Below, piece by piece: positions 44,757-53,681 of a stretch of 64,000 nucleotides of DNA. The notes below the pieces were generated by a model. It did no database searches. It saw only the letters and a list, made by a program, of their open reading frames with translations, and had not been told where the DNA came from. Each line of letters opens with the position of its first letter. Positions within the stretch are counted from its first letter, which is position 1. A program made the position numbers and the translations under genes. The stretch is from Pseudocolwellia sp049933045 (GTDB lineage Bacteria; Pseudomonadota; Gammaproteobacteria; Enterobacterales; Alteromonadaceae), in the NCBI RefSeq assembly GCF_049933045.1, contig NZ_CP187926.1, positions 1,302,001 through 1,366,000 on the forward strand, given 5' to 3'.

Positions 44757-45869
44757 TTGAACTTGTTAAGTTTTGAGATTAACGATCTCATCCAACCAAT
44801 TGCTGATGATGCCCCTACTGGAACTGATCCAAGGGAAGACGTCACGCCAAATTCAAATTATTATCTCCTTAAAGACGTCCGTAATTCTGCACGAGCTAAA
44901 GAACGTAAAGCCCTTGTTGATGAAGACAATGTTCAAGCAATCGCTACCGATTGGCGTCCTATTCTTGAGCAAGTCCCCCAAATTTTAAAAGACGAAAGTA
45001 AAGACCTAGAACTTGTTGCTTGGTTGATAGAAGCTTTATGTCGATTACATGGTTTTAAAGGCTTAACTTATGGCTTTAAATTAGCTGAACAGTTAATTGA
45101 ACAATATTGGGATGAACTTTACCCTACGCCTGAACCTGAAGACTTATCAGAAAGATTATCTCCCCTTATTGGTTTAAATGGTATTGAAAGCGAAGGTTCA
45201 TTAATTCAGCCCATTAAATCAATAGTCATTACCGATGGTCAATCAGAAGGACCTTTTTCTACTTGGCAATATGAACAAGCCATGGACGTAGATCGGTTAG
45301 ACACAGAAAAACAAACAAAGAAAATTGAATCAGGATCTATCGCTCTAGAAGATGTTGAGATATCAATTAAAGAATCATCAGATCGTTTTTATATAGAGCT
45401 TAATGACGATATTAATAATGCTATAGAAGCATTCTCTTCACTTTCTTTGGCTATGGATAAAGCCATGTTGGATGAACCACAACCAACAAGCTACATAAGC
45501 CAATGTTTGAAAGTATGTTCAACTTCTGTTCAGCACATTGCTGCTGATATTTTAAAAAAAGCTAGCGATGCTGAGATTAGTAACGCAGAAGAGTCTACCG
45601 ATGAACTTACTGAATCTGATGGAAGTAATGGTAATTTTGAGACAGGCATAAGTAAACAAATGCAGTCTAGAACTCAAGCCATTGCACAGTTAGATTTAGT
45701 TGCAGAATTTTTTAGAAAAACTGAACCTCATTCCCCTATGTCTTACGCTATCGAGCAAGTTGTTCGTTGGAGTGATTTAAGCTTACCTGAATTACTTCAA
45801 GAGCTTATAACGGATGGAGATGCGAGGAATGGTTTTTTCAAATTATCAGGAATTAAAACTGAAGAATAA
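44757..45869 (+). CDS. tssA: T6SS protein TssA
   Basis: TssA is the cap/starter protein that coordinates tube and sheath polymerisation. The ImpA N-terminal domain (about residues 10-130) has DDAPTGTDPRED, WRPILEQVP and AWLIEALCRLHGFKGL. The C-terminal part ends SPMSYAIEQVVRWSDLSLPE, common to short TssA forms. The start is TTG at 44757, with AAGGAAG 8 bases upstream and no better ATG. The protein is 370 residues. Confidence 0.94.
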   Translation: MNLLSFEINDLIQPIADDAPTGTDPREDVTPNSNYYLLKDVRNSARAKERKALVDEDNVQAIATDWRPILEQVPQILKDESKDLELVAWLIEALCRLHGFKGLTYGFKLAEQLIEQYWDELYPTPEPEDLSERLSPLIGLNGIESEGSLIQPIKSIVITDGQSEGPFSTWQYEQAMDVDRLDTEKQTKKIESGSIALEDVEISIKESSDRFYIELNDDINNAIEAFSSLSLAMDKAMLDEPQPTSYISQCLKVCSTSVQHIAADILKKASDAEISNAEESTDELTESDGSNGNFETGISKQMQSRTQAIAQLDLVAEFFRKTEPHSPMSYAIEQVVRWSDLSLPELLQELITDGDARNGFFKLSGIKTEE

Positions 45870-45913
45870 AGCAGTGTTGTACTGCTCAAAACTAGTTATT
45901 GAAAGGAGATCAC

Positions 45914-46414
45914 ATGGGTATACATGATAAGTTAAAAAGAGTCAGAAAGCCTCGAGTTCACATCACATATGATGTTGAAACAGAGGGTGCCGTAGTAAAG
46001 AAAGAGTTACCTTTTGTAATAGGGATAACTGGTGATTTTTCTGGTCACAATAAAGCCAATCTTAAACCATTAAAAGACAGACGTTTTGTGCAAATTGACA
46101 GAGATAACTTCGATGACGTTCTTAACAGAATGAACCCTAAGTTAGATATTGCTGTTGAAAATACATTGTCTGAAGACGATACAGAATTAAAAGTTGGATT
46201 AAGCTTTAATTCTTTAAGCGATTTTGAGCCAGCATCAATTGTTAATCAAGTTGACCCGCTTAAAAAGTTAATGGAAACTAGAAATAAACTTCGCGATTTA
46301 ATGACTAAAGTTGATCGTTCTGAAGATTTAGAAAATATTCTAGAAGATGTTTTAAGTAATACAGCTAGTTTAGATAAATTAGCAGGTGAATTAGACATTA
46401 AAGGAGCTGAATAA
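45914..46414 (+). CDS. tssB: T6SS sheath small subunit TssB
   Basis: TssB (VipA) pairs with TssC to build the contractile sheath. Family motifs are RVHITYDVETEGAVVKKELP, PFVIGITGDFSG, KPLKDRRFVQIDRDNFDDV and SFNSLSDFEPASIV. The 166-residue form starts at ATG 45914, directed by the strong GAAAGGAGAT at 45901-45910; an in-frame TTG at 45899 overlaps that site and is rejected. Its stop shares one base with the tssC start. Confidence 0.97.
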   Translation: MGIHDKLKRVRKPRVHITYDVETEGAVVKKELPFVIGITGDFSGHNKANLKPLKDRRFVQIDRDNFDDVLNRMNPKLDIAVENTLSEDDTELKVGLSFNSLSDFEPASIVNQVDPLKKLMETRNKLRDLMTKVDRSEDLENILEDVLSNTASLDKLAGELDIKGAE

Positions 46415-47904
46415 TGAGCACGGAAAGCGAAGTATTAGATCAGCCAAGTGCTGAAGAAACAACTTCCTCAATTTTAGATCAGGCGATAGTAGCTACTAAG
46501 CAAACTGAATCTTCAAGAGCTGAAGAGCTAATTCGTTCTTTAACTGAGGAAGCATTAAAAGGTACTGTTCAATGGAATAAAAATTTAACAGTAACGTTTA
46601 ATCAGGCAATTAAAGTTTTAGATGAAACTATCTCTAACCAACTAGCAGCTATCATGCATAATGATGAGTTTCAAAAGCTAGAAGGTAGTTGGAGAGGACT
46701 TCATCATACAGTTCAAAACTCAGAAACTAATGCGACATTAAAAATCCGAGTGATGAACCTAAGTAAAAAAGAACTTCATAAAGACTTAAGTAAAGCGGTT
46801 GAGTTTGATCAAAGCCAAATATTTAAGAAAATTTATGAATCAGAATTCGGTACTCCAGGTGGCGAACCTTATGGTTGTGTTGTAGGTGATTACGAATTCA
46901 CAAACCATCCTGCAGATGTAGAAACATTATCATTAATGTCTAACGTTGCTGCTGCTGGCTTTTGTCCGTTTATTTCAGCTTCTGGTTCTTCATTATTTGG
47001 TTTTGATGATTGGACAGAACTAAGTAAACCTAGAGATTTAGAAAAAGTATTTGAATCTTTAGAATACACTAAATGGCGTTCGTTCAGAGAAAGTGATGAT
47101 TCTAGATTTGTAACTTTAACAATGCCACGTGTTTTAGCTCGCCTTCCTTATGGTGAAGCAACGAGTCCAGTTGAAGAGTTCTGTTATGAAGAACTTGAAC
47201 TTGATGAAACGAATACGCGTTCAAAAAATACAGCACACAATAACTATTGTTGGATGAACGCTTCTTACGTAATGGCAACTAACATGGGTCAAGCTTTTAG
47301 CAAGTATGGCTTTTGTACAGCAATACGTGGCGCTGAAGGCGGCGGTAAGGTTGAAGGTCTACCTGCTCATATATTTACAAGTGATGATGGTGATCCAGAT
47401 CTTATGTGTCCAACTGAGATTGGTATTACTGACAGAAGAGAAGCAGAGCTAAGTAAATTAGGTTTCTTACCTTTATGTCATTATAAAAATACAGATTATG
47501 CAGTATTTTTTGGCTCACAAACGTGTCAAAAACCACCAACATATAGTTCACATGACGCTACAGCAAATGCTGAAATCTCAGCTCGTTTACCATACTTAAT
47601 GGCGACATCTCGTTTTGCTCATTACTTAAAAGTTATGGCAAGAGACAAGATTGGTAGCTTTATGGAAGCTGAAGATGTTGAAGCTTGGTTAAATCGTTGG
47701 ATCTTGTCTTTTGTAAATGCTTCAGAAGGCGGTGGTCAAGAGATCAGAGCTAAATATCCTTTAGCAGATGCTAAAGTTGAAGTAAGAGAAATTCCAGGTC
47801 AACCTGGTAGCTATAACGCAGTAGCATGGTTACGCCCATGGTTACAAATGGAAGAGTTAACAGCATCATTAAGATTGGTCGCTAAAATACCAAGCATTGG
47901 TTAA
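46414..47904 (+). CDS. tssC: T6SS sheath large subunit TssC
   Basis: This is the main sheath subunit (VipB). It is 496 residues with FQKLEGSWRGLHHTVQNSET, EFGTPGGEPYGCVVGDYEF, WRSFRESDDSRFVTLTMPRV and the C-terminal HYLKVMARDKIGSFM and LRPWLQMEELTASLRLVAK. All conserved parts are intact, so it is the functional copy. It directly follows tssB with a TAATG overlap. A diverged paralogue lies immediately downstream. Confidence 0.97.
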   Translation: MSTESEVLDQPSAEETTSSILDQAIVATKQTESSRAEELIRSLTEEALKGTVQWNKNLTVTFNQAIKVLDETISNQLAAIMHNDEFQKLEGSWRGLHHTVQNSETNATLKIRVMNLSKKELHKDLSKAVEFDQSQIFKKIYESEFGTPGGEPYGCVVGDYEFTNHPADVETLSLMSNVAAAGFCPFISASGSSLFGFDDWTELSKPRDLEKVFESLEYTKWRSFRESDDSRFVTLTMPRVLARLPYGEATSPVEEFCYEELELDETNTRSKNTAHNNYCWMNASYVMATNMGQAFSKYGFCTAIRGAEGGGKVEGLPAHIFTSDDGDPDLMCPTEIGITDRREAELSKLGFLPLCHYKNTDYAVFFGSQTCQKPPTYSSHDATANAEISARLPYLMATSRFAHYLKVMARDKIGSFMEAEDVEAWLNRWILSFVNASEGGGQEIRAKYPLADAKVEVREIPGQPGSYNAVAWLRPWLQMEELTASLRLVAKIPSIG

Positions 47905-47945
47905 GTTAATTACTTCTTATAAATCTATATGGATATAGTAATAAA

Positions 47946-49481
47946 ATGACGCAGGAATCAATTTCATTTGTTGAAAGTGAAATATTTAAGGAGGATACGC
48001 AAGAGCATTCACGTGTATCTTCTATTCCTCGTAAATTAAAAAATAAACACTTAATGGAGCGATTTCTTCGGGAATCTAACTCTATTAAGTCTTTATTGAT
48101 CTGGTTAGAAAATGCAAATCATACCCTTGATAGTTATGAAAGAGAAAGTGTACTCACTATTCTGCGCAATGCTATTAATGACATAGACAAACAACTGAAA
48201 AATCAAATAAATGCGGTTATTCACCATAAAGAGTTTCAAACCCTTGAAGCTAGTTGGCGAGGTATGTTTTATTTAATTGAACAGAAAGAAAAAAACGATA
48301 AAAATCAGAAAGTAAAAATTAAAGTACTAGATTGCTGCTGGTCTACATTATCAAAAGACATAGCAAAAGCAATCGAGTTTGACCAAAGCGAGTTTTTCAA
48401 ACTTGTTTACAATAACGAATATGATATGTCAGGAGGAGAACCTTTTGGTGTACTTATTGGTGATTATTATATATCGCATCAGAATAAAGCTGGGAAGCCA
48501 ACCAACGATATAGATACATTAAAAGGTATTTCACAAGCTGCAGCTTCTGCGTTTGCACCTTTTATTACTTCAGTAGAACCTTCATTTTTTGGAGCAGACG
48601 AGTTTTCCGATCTAGCTTCTTCATTCGACTTTACTCAAACATTTAAACAAGCCGAATATATTAGATGGAATTCTCTGAGAGAAATGGAAGACTCTCGATT
48701 CATAGGCTTAACCTTACCCAATATATTAATGAGATCGCCATACAAAAATGATGGCAGTAGAAGTGAAAGTTTTAAATTTGTTGAACAAATAAAAGACCCT
48801 AAGAAAGATCACTTATGGGGCAATGCCGCGTTTGCTTTTGGCAGTGTACTTATTCGTTCATACACTGAGTCAGGCTGGTTTGGCCAAATACGTGGTATGC
48901 AACCAGGTAAGAAAACCAAAGGACTCGTTTGTGATCTTCCTGTTTGTGAATATGAAACTGATTTATACCGTGGACGTAGCAAACCATCAATTAACTTTTT
49001 GGTGGGTGATAAATCAGAAAAAGAATTATCAGATAACGGATTCATTTCTCTTTCTGCTGCGCCAGGAAGTGAACATTTAGTTTTTTACAGCAATGCATCA
49101 GCACAAAAACCACAAGATTATGATTCGCTAACCGCTTCGGTAAACGCAAAGTTATCTTCTATGTTGCAGTACATTTTATGTGTTTCTCGATTCGCTCATT
49201 ACATCAAAGTATTAGGTCGAGAAAAAATAGGTACATTTCATTCAGCAGAAAAATGCGAAAGAGAATTACAGCAATGGTTGCATCAATACACAGCCGCATC
49301 AGACACAGCGTCTGATGAAGTACGTAGTAAATACCCATTGCAAAGTGCACAAGTACAAGTAAAAGAAATGAGAGGAAAGCCGGGCCATTACTATTCAAGT
49401 ATCCAGCTACAGCCGTATTTTCAACTAGATCAAATGATCTCAAGTATCAAATTAGTAACTGAGCTAACGTCAAGAAGTTAG
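47946..49481 (+). CDS. Second TssC-family sheath protein (paralogue)
   Basis: A 511-residue protein clearly homologous along its length to the neighbouring TssC: FQTLEASWRGMFYLIEQKEK, YDMSGGEPFGVLIGDYYISH, WNSLREMEDSRFIGLTLPNI and HYIKVLGREKIGTFHSAE, ending LQPYFQLDQMISSIKLVTEL. It lacks its own TssB partner. Its role is unclear: it may cap or start the sheath, or mix into it. Similar second copies are known in some vibrio-type systems. It sits between tssC and tagJ in the same direction. Confidence 0.9.
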   Translation: MTQESISFVESEIFKEDTQEHSRVSSIPRKLKNKHLMERFLRESNSIKSLLIWLENANHTLDSYERESVLTILRNAINDIDKQLKNQINAVIHHKEFQTLEASWRGMFYLIEQKEKNDKNQKVKIKVLDCCWSTLSKDIAKAIEFDQSEFFKLVYNNEYDMSGGEPFGVLIGDYYISHQNKAGKPTNDIDTLKGISQAAASAFAPFITSVEPSFFGADEFSDLASSFDFTQTFKQAEYIRWNSLREMEDSRFIGLTLPNILMRSPYKNDGSRSESFKFVEQIKDPKKDHLWGNAAFAFGSVLIRSYTESGWFGQIRGMQPGKKTKGLVCDLPVCEYETDLYRGRSKPSINFLVGDKSEKELSDNGFISLSAAPGSEHLVFYSNASAQKPQDYDSLTASVNAKLSSMLQYILCVSRFAHYIKVLGREKIGTFHSAEKCERELQQWLHQYTAASDTASDEVRSKYPLQSAQVQVKEMRGKPGHYYSSIQLQPYFQLDQMISSIKLVTELTSRS

Positions 49482-49499
49482 CCTATAAAAGGACGAGCA

Positions 49500-50285
49500 A
49501 TGAAAAAAATTAAGGAATTACTACAAGAAGGCCGATTAGCAGATGCTATTTCACACCTTGAAGAGCTACTAAGAGAAGATCCTCTTAATGTTGATTTTAA
49601 AAGTACATTTATCGAATTGTTATGTGTTAACGGTGAATTAGAACGTGCAGACAAAATGCTTAACAACATTGTACAAAAGCACCCAGATTTCTTAATAGGC
49701 GCTTCAAACTTAAGACAGTTAATAAGAGCTGAACAAGCTAGACAAGATTTTATCGCAGGTAAAGCAATTCCTAGCATATTTTCGGAGTCTGATGCTCATA
49801 TAGAGTCGTTCATGAAACTTAGATTAGAAATGACTCAAGGTGAAGAAAAAACAATAAGCGAAAGTGCTTTAAGTTTAGAAACGGCTAGACCAGAAGTAAA
49901 ACTTAGCGTCAATAATAAAGATACAACGGAAGTTAGAGATTTAGATGATAGCTTAGGTGGTTTTATTGAGATATTTGGCACCGATGGTAAATTTTACGTT
50001 GCTCAACTAAGTGAAATTGAATATATGCACTTTCAACCAGTAACTTCATTATTAGAACAGGTTTGGCGAAAAGTTGAATTGAGCATAAAAAATGGTCCTA
50101 GCGGCGAAGCTCATGTTCCTATGGTTTATGGCACAAGTAAAACTGACGCAGAGAAGCTAGGTCGTGAAACAGATTGGAATGAAACAGCACCAGATGTGAT
50201 GACAGGTGTTGGTCAAAAAATGTGGTTTGTAAATGAAGAAGCATTACCGATGTCAAGCATTGAAAAGCTTGAAGCGATAGCTTAG
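49500..50285 (+). CDS. tagJ: T6SS accessory protein TagJ (ImpE family)
   Basis: TagJ binds the sheath small subunit and is linked to ClpV function in systems like P. aeruginosa H1-T6SS. The N terminus has TPR-like helices (LLQEGRLADAISHLEELLRE, FIELLCVNGELERADKML). The C-terminal ImpE domain has LGGFIEIFGTDGKFYVAQLS, HVPMVYGTSKTDAEKLGRET and GVGQKMWFVNEE. The 261-residue length is normal. An AAAAGGACGAGCA site precedes the ATG. Confidence 0.94.
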   Translation: MKKIKELLQEGRLADAISHLEELLREDPLNVDFKSTFIELLCVNGELERADKMLNNIVQKHPDFLIGASNLRQLIRAEQARQDFIAGKAIPSIFSESDAHIESFMKLRLEMTQGEEKTISESALSLETARPEVKLSVNNKDTTEVRDLDDSLGGFIEIFGTDGKFYVAQLSEIEYMHFQPVTSLLEQVWRKVELSIKNGPSGEAHVPMVYGTSKTDAEKLGRETDWNETAPDVMTGVGQKMWFVNEEALPMSSIEKLEAIA

Positions 50286-50294
50286 TTATTATTT

Positions 50295-50783
50295 ATGAAT
50301 AATAAACATCAGGCCATTCAAGCATCAATATTAGATCGATTAATTGACGATTCACCTGATGATTATGATGTAAAAGAATTGCACAAAGGCCAAAGCTTAA
50401 AACAGTTGAGAGCGAGTGTGAGAAGAGATCTTGAAAATCTTCTCAATGCTAAAGTTCAATGGTTAACTTGGCCTGAAAACTATCAAGAACTTGAGCATTC
50501 ATTAATGAATTATGGCTTACATGATTTTTCAAGTATGCGTGTTTCTAGTCTTGAAGGTCGGCAATTACTTTGCGACAAAGTTGCAGAAGCTATTAAACGA
50601 TTTGAACCTAGGTTTATAGAAGTTGAAGTTGAAATTGTCGATAAAGAGCAACCTTTAGATCGCATTATGAGATTAAGAATAAATGCACTTTTATATGCAG
50701 ACCCTGAACCAGAATACATTTCGTTTGATTCTGAAGTTGAACCAGTGCACTTAGGAATGAGAGTTAATGAGGTTATTTCATGA
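50295..50783 (+). CDS. tssE: T6SS baseplate subunit TssE
   Basis: This gp25-like baseplate wedge protein initiates sheath assembly. Motifs are ASILDRLIDDSP at the N terminus, LRASVRRDLENLLNAK, the conserved SLMNYGLHDFSS with downstream RFEPRF, and IMRLRINALL. It is 162 residues. It ends with an ATGA overlap with tssF, so the tssE-F-G set is translationally coupled. Confidence 0.96.
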   Translation: MNNKHQAIQASILDRLIDDSPDDYDVKELHKGQSLKQLRASVRRDLENLLNAKVQWLTWPENYQELEHSLMNYGLHDFSSMRVSSLEGRQLLCDKVAEAIKRFEPRFIEVEVEIVDKEQPLDRIMRLRINALLYADPEPEYISFDSEVEPVHLGMRVNEVIS

Positions 50784-52612
50784 ATGATGATTTATTAAAA
50801 TACTATAATCGTGAATTAGCTTTTATTCGTCATATGGGTGCTGAATTTTCAACGAATTATCCAAAACTAGCGGGACGACTTAGACTCAGTGATGAGCAAG
50901 TTGAAGATCCTCATGTTTCACGTTTAATTGAAGCATTCTCGTTGTTAACGGCACAAATAAGACAAAAGCTTGATGATAGTTTTCCTGAGCTTACTGAAGC
51001 TTTATTAGGTCAACTTTATCCAGATTATCAAGCACCTATTCCTTCAATGACTGTTATTAAAATGGTCACTGAAAATGTTTCAACAACAGGTGTATTACTC
51101 CCTAAGAAAACTAAAGTTGAAACACAAGTAGAAGGCATGAAAACGTGCCACTTTAGAACTTGTTACGATACAAAACTTTGGCCGCTTGAAGTTGTCGATG
51201 CCCAGTTTCAGAATACACCTTTTAGTGCACCTGAACCTATTTGGAATACTAAACCTAAATCTATCATTAAGCTCAGTTTAAAAGGTGAGTTTGAAGATGT
51301 TTCTATATCTACTCTGGGTTTAGATAAACTCCGTTTCTTCTTGAATGGACAACAACACCAAACATTCCATTTATATGAGTTATTGTTTGAACATGTTATT
51401 GGTTTTGCGATAGCTAAAAAAGATGACTTTTCTACCGTCAAATATTTTGAGAAAAGACATATTAAAACCGTTGGTTTTGAAGACGAGCAACAGGTTGTTC
51501 CTTATAGCCAACGCACTTTATCTGGTTATCGATTACTTCTTGAAAACTTTATTTTTCCTGAGAAATTCTTATTTTTTGATATAGATGAACTTGACACAAA
51601 ATGGCAAGGTATTGACGATCAATTCGAAATATTCTTTTACCTCAAAGAAGGTTCTGACGATCTTGAAAAGCAAGTTAACGCGAATAACTTTCTTTTAGGT
51701 TGTACGCCTATTATCAACTTGTTTGAACAAGAGTTAGAGCCCGTAAGAGTAGAATCTTCTCAGTATGAATTTAAACTCAGCCCCCGTTATTTAGATGCTG
51801 ATGTTGCCGAAATTATAAGTATTAGTGATGTTACTGCTTATGATCCGAAAGATAATGAAATATTAGTTACGCCTTTTTATGGTGAAACACATCCTAATTA
51901 TTTAGATCAAAACCGTTTGTTTTGGAATATTAGAAGAGAAGCTTCTAGTTGGGCTGGAGGTTATGCTGAGTTTGGTACGGAGATGTACTTGTCTTTGGTT
52001 GATCATCAGTTCAAAGGATTTACCGCAGATGAAGATTATGGTTCTTGGTTGTTAAGTGTTAATGCCTTATGCAGCAATCGTAATTTACCTGCACATTTGC
52101 CGTTTGGTACCAACGAACCAAAAATGTTTATTCCTGACCGGGCTGACATTATTAAAAAGGTTAAGTGTTTATTAGCTCCTACACTACCTGTGCGAGCTGA
52201 CTTAGGTGATTCATCGAGGTGGCAATTAGTAAGTCATTTATCTTTAGATAGCTTTACTGGAAATAATGCAGTTAAAACATTGAAAGAGATGTTGAAATTG
52301 TATGACTTCAAAAACTCACCAGAAAATAAAACGCTGATAGAAAGTATACATGCCATAAAAATAACACCTGCAACAGCAAGAGTTAATCAGAATGGCATGA
52401 TAGGTTTTAGCTGTGGTAATGACATAGAGCTTACCTTCAGCAGTGAGCACTATTCTGGTAGCGATGTTTTCTTCTTTTGTACAATTCTAGATCGTGTATT
52501 TGCTCAATTTGCTGCGATTAATAGTTTTACACGCTTAAGTGTCCGCTTTAAAGATCAAAATGGTATTTATCATACTTGGCCAAGCAGAGCAGGTAAGGTG
52601 CCATTGATATGA
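50780..52612 (+). CDS. tssF: T6SS baseplate subunit TssF
   Basis: TssF is the large wedge protein that pairs with TssG. The N terminus has the signature YYNRELAFIRHMGAEFSTNY, PKLAGRLRL and EDPHVSRLIEAFSLLTAQIR. LPEALLGQLYP-like text (LTEALLGQLYPDYQAPIPSM) follows. The C terminus ends RVFAQFAAINSFTRLSVRF and TWPSRAGKVPLI. At 610 residues it is the normal size. Both ends overlap neighbours by 4 bases (ATGA). Confidence 0.97.
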   Translation: MNDDLLKYYNRELAFIRHMGAEFSTNYPKLAGRLRLSDEQVEDPHVSRLIEAFSLLTAQIRQKLDDSFPELTEALLGQLYPDYQAPIPSMTVIKMVTENVSTTGVLLPKKTKVETQVEGMKTCHFRTCYDTKLWPLEVVDAQFQNTPFSAPEPIWNTKPKSIIKLSLKGEFEDVSISTLGLDKLRFFLNGQQHQTFHLYELLFEHVIGFAIAKKDDFSTVKYFEKRHIKTVGFEDEQQVVPYSQRTLSGYRLLLENFIFPEKFLFFDIDELDTKWQGIDDQFEIFFYLKEGSDDLEKQVNANNFLLGCTPIINLFEQELEPVRVESSQYEFKLSPRYLDADVAEIISISDVTAYDPKDNEILVTPFYGETHPNYLDQNRLFWNIRREASSWAGGYAEFGTEMYLSLVDHQFKGFTADEDYGSWLLSVNALCSNRNLPAHLPFGTNEPKMFIPDRADIIKKVKCLLAPTLPVRADLGDSSRWQLVSHLSLDSFTGNNAVKTLKEMLKLYDFKNSPENKTLIESIHAIKITPATARVNQNGMIGFSCGNDIELTFSSEHYSGSDVFFFCTILDRVFAQFAAINSFTRLSVRFKDQNGIYHTWPSRAGKVPLI

Positions 52613-53592
52613 GTATTCAGTCCTTATTGGATAACCCATCAGAACATGATTTTTATCAAGCGGTATTTGCCCTGCAAAAGCAACTCGCGCAAGGTAAAGC
52701 ACAGTATAGAAAAGTGGGACATGACAGTTTACCTGTAAATGAATTGGTTAGATTTAAAGCTGAACAACACTTAGGTTTTCCTGGACAACCGATAAAAGAA
52801 GTTAAGAAAAACGATACCTCTAAAGATGTTATATCGGTTGATATGTTGGTGTCTTTTATGGGGCTTACTGGCTCAAGTGGCGCACTACCACAACATTACT
52901 CTGAATTAGTATTAGAAAGATTAAAACTAAAAGATACGGGAATGAAAGACTTTTATGATTTATTCAATCATAGATTAATTTCATTATTCTATCGTGCTTG
53001 GGAAAAATATCGATTTTCTGTTAACTATCAGAATGATCAATCACATACTCCGGACTCTTTTACTTTTGCCATAAATAAATTAGCAGGTGATCAAAAAAAT
53101 AGCCTTTTGTATGCAGGTATTTTTAACAAAAACATCAGAAGTGTTGATGGCCTTACCTCTATTTTAAGTCACTTTACTCAAAGTGAAGTTTTAGTGAAAC
53201 AATTTAAAGGTAAGTGGCAAAAATTAGCTAAAAATGAACAAACTCGATTAGCCGCAAGAAGATTACCTGAAGGCCAATTTGCTAGATTAGGTTTTGATGC
53301 AAGTATAGGAAGTAGAGTTTGGGATATAAATTCAGGTGTTGAGATATATATCAAACCTCAACCTGACAACATGCTAAGTAATTATGATAAGCGGCTTGAA
53401 ATTGTAAAAGAAGTTAAATCTTTGGTCACTTCATACCTAGGTATAGGCATTAAATTCAAGTTATTTTTAGAGATAAAACAAGGCATCATGCCTATTGTTC
53501 AATTGTCTAAAGGCGGAGTTCCTCTTGGAATGGGAGGAGGGTTAGTATCAAGAAAAGAAAAATTTACTAACTCGTACTCATTACCTTTATAG
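52609..53592 (+). CDS. tssG: T6SS baseplate subunit TssG
   Basis: TssG completes the TssF2G wedge. It has the family pattern near the N terminus, FYQAVFALQKQLAQGK with a variant KVGHDSLPVNELVRFKAEQH, then MGLTGSSGALPQHYSELVLE and DFYDLFNHRLISLFYRAWEK. The C-terminal part ends with QLSKGGVPLGMGG. It is 327 residues, in the normal range, and starts inside the tssF stop. The 89 bases before clpV hold no clear signal. Confidence 0.96.
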   Translation: MSIQSLLDNPSEHDFYQAVFALQKQLAQGKAQYRKVGHDSLPVNELVRFKAEQHLGFPGQPIKEVKKNDTSKDVISVDMLVSFMGLTGSSGALPQHYSELVLERLKLKDTGMKDFYDLFNHRLISLFYRAWEKYRFSVNYQNDQSHTPDSFTFAINKLAGDQKNSLLYAGIFNKNIRSVDGLTSILSHFTQSEVLVKQFKGKWQKLAKNEQTRLAARRLPEGQFARLGFDASIGSRVWDINSGVEIYIKPQPDNMLSNYDKRLEIVKEVKSLVTSYLGIGIKFKLFLEIKQGIMPIVQLSKGGVPLGMGGGLVSRKEKFTNSYSLPL

Positions 53593-53681
53593 ATTTGATA
53601 AATAAGATTGTAAAACAATAGATTATAGTTAAAACAAAGATATAAATTGTAATAATTAAACTTAAATTAAAGGATTAAAAA

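Noticed and set aside
45899..45913. TTG start for tssB
   Set aside because: It would overlap the strong GAAAGGAGAT ribosome site that clearly serves the ATG at 45914.
48823..49080. Separate 85-residue + strand ORF inside the second tssC
   Set aside because: It is an out-of-frame shadow of a well-conserved gene, with no ribosome site and no recognisable motif.
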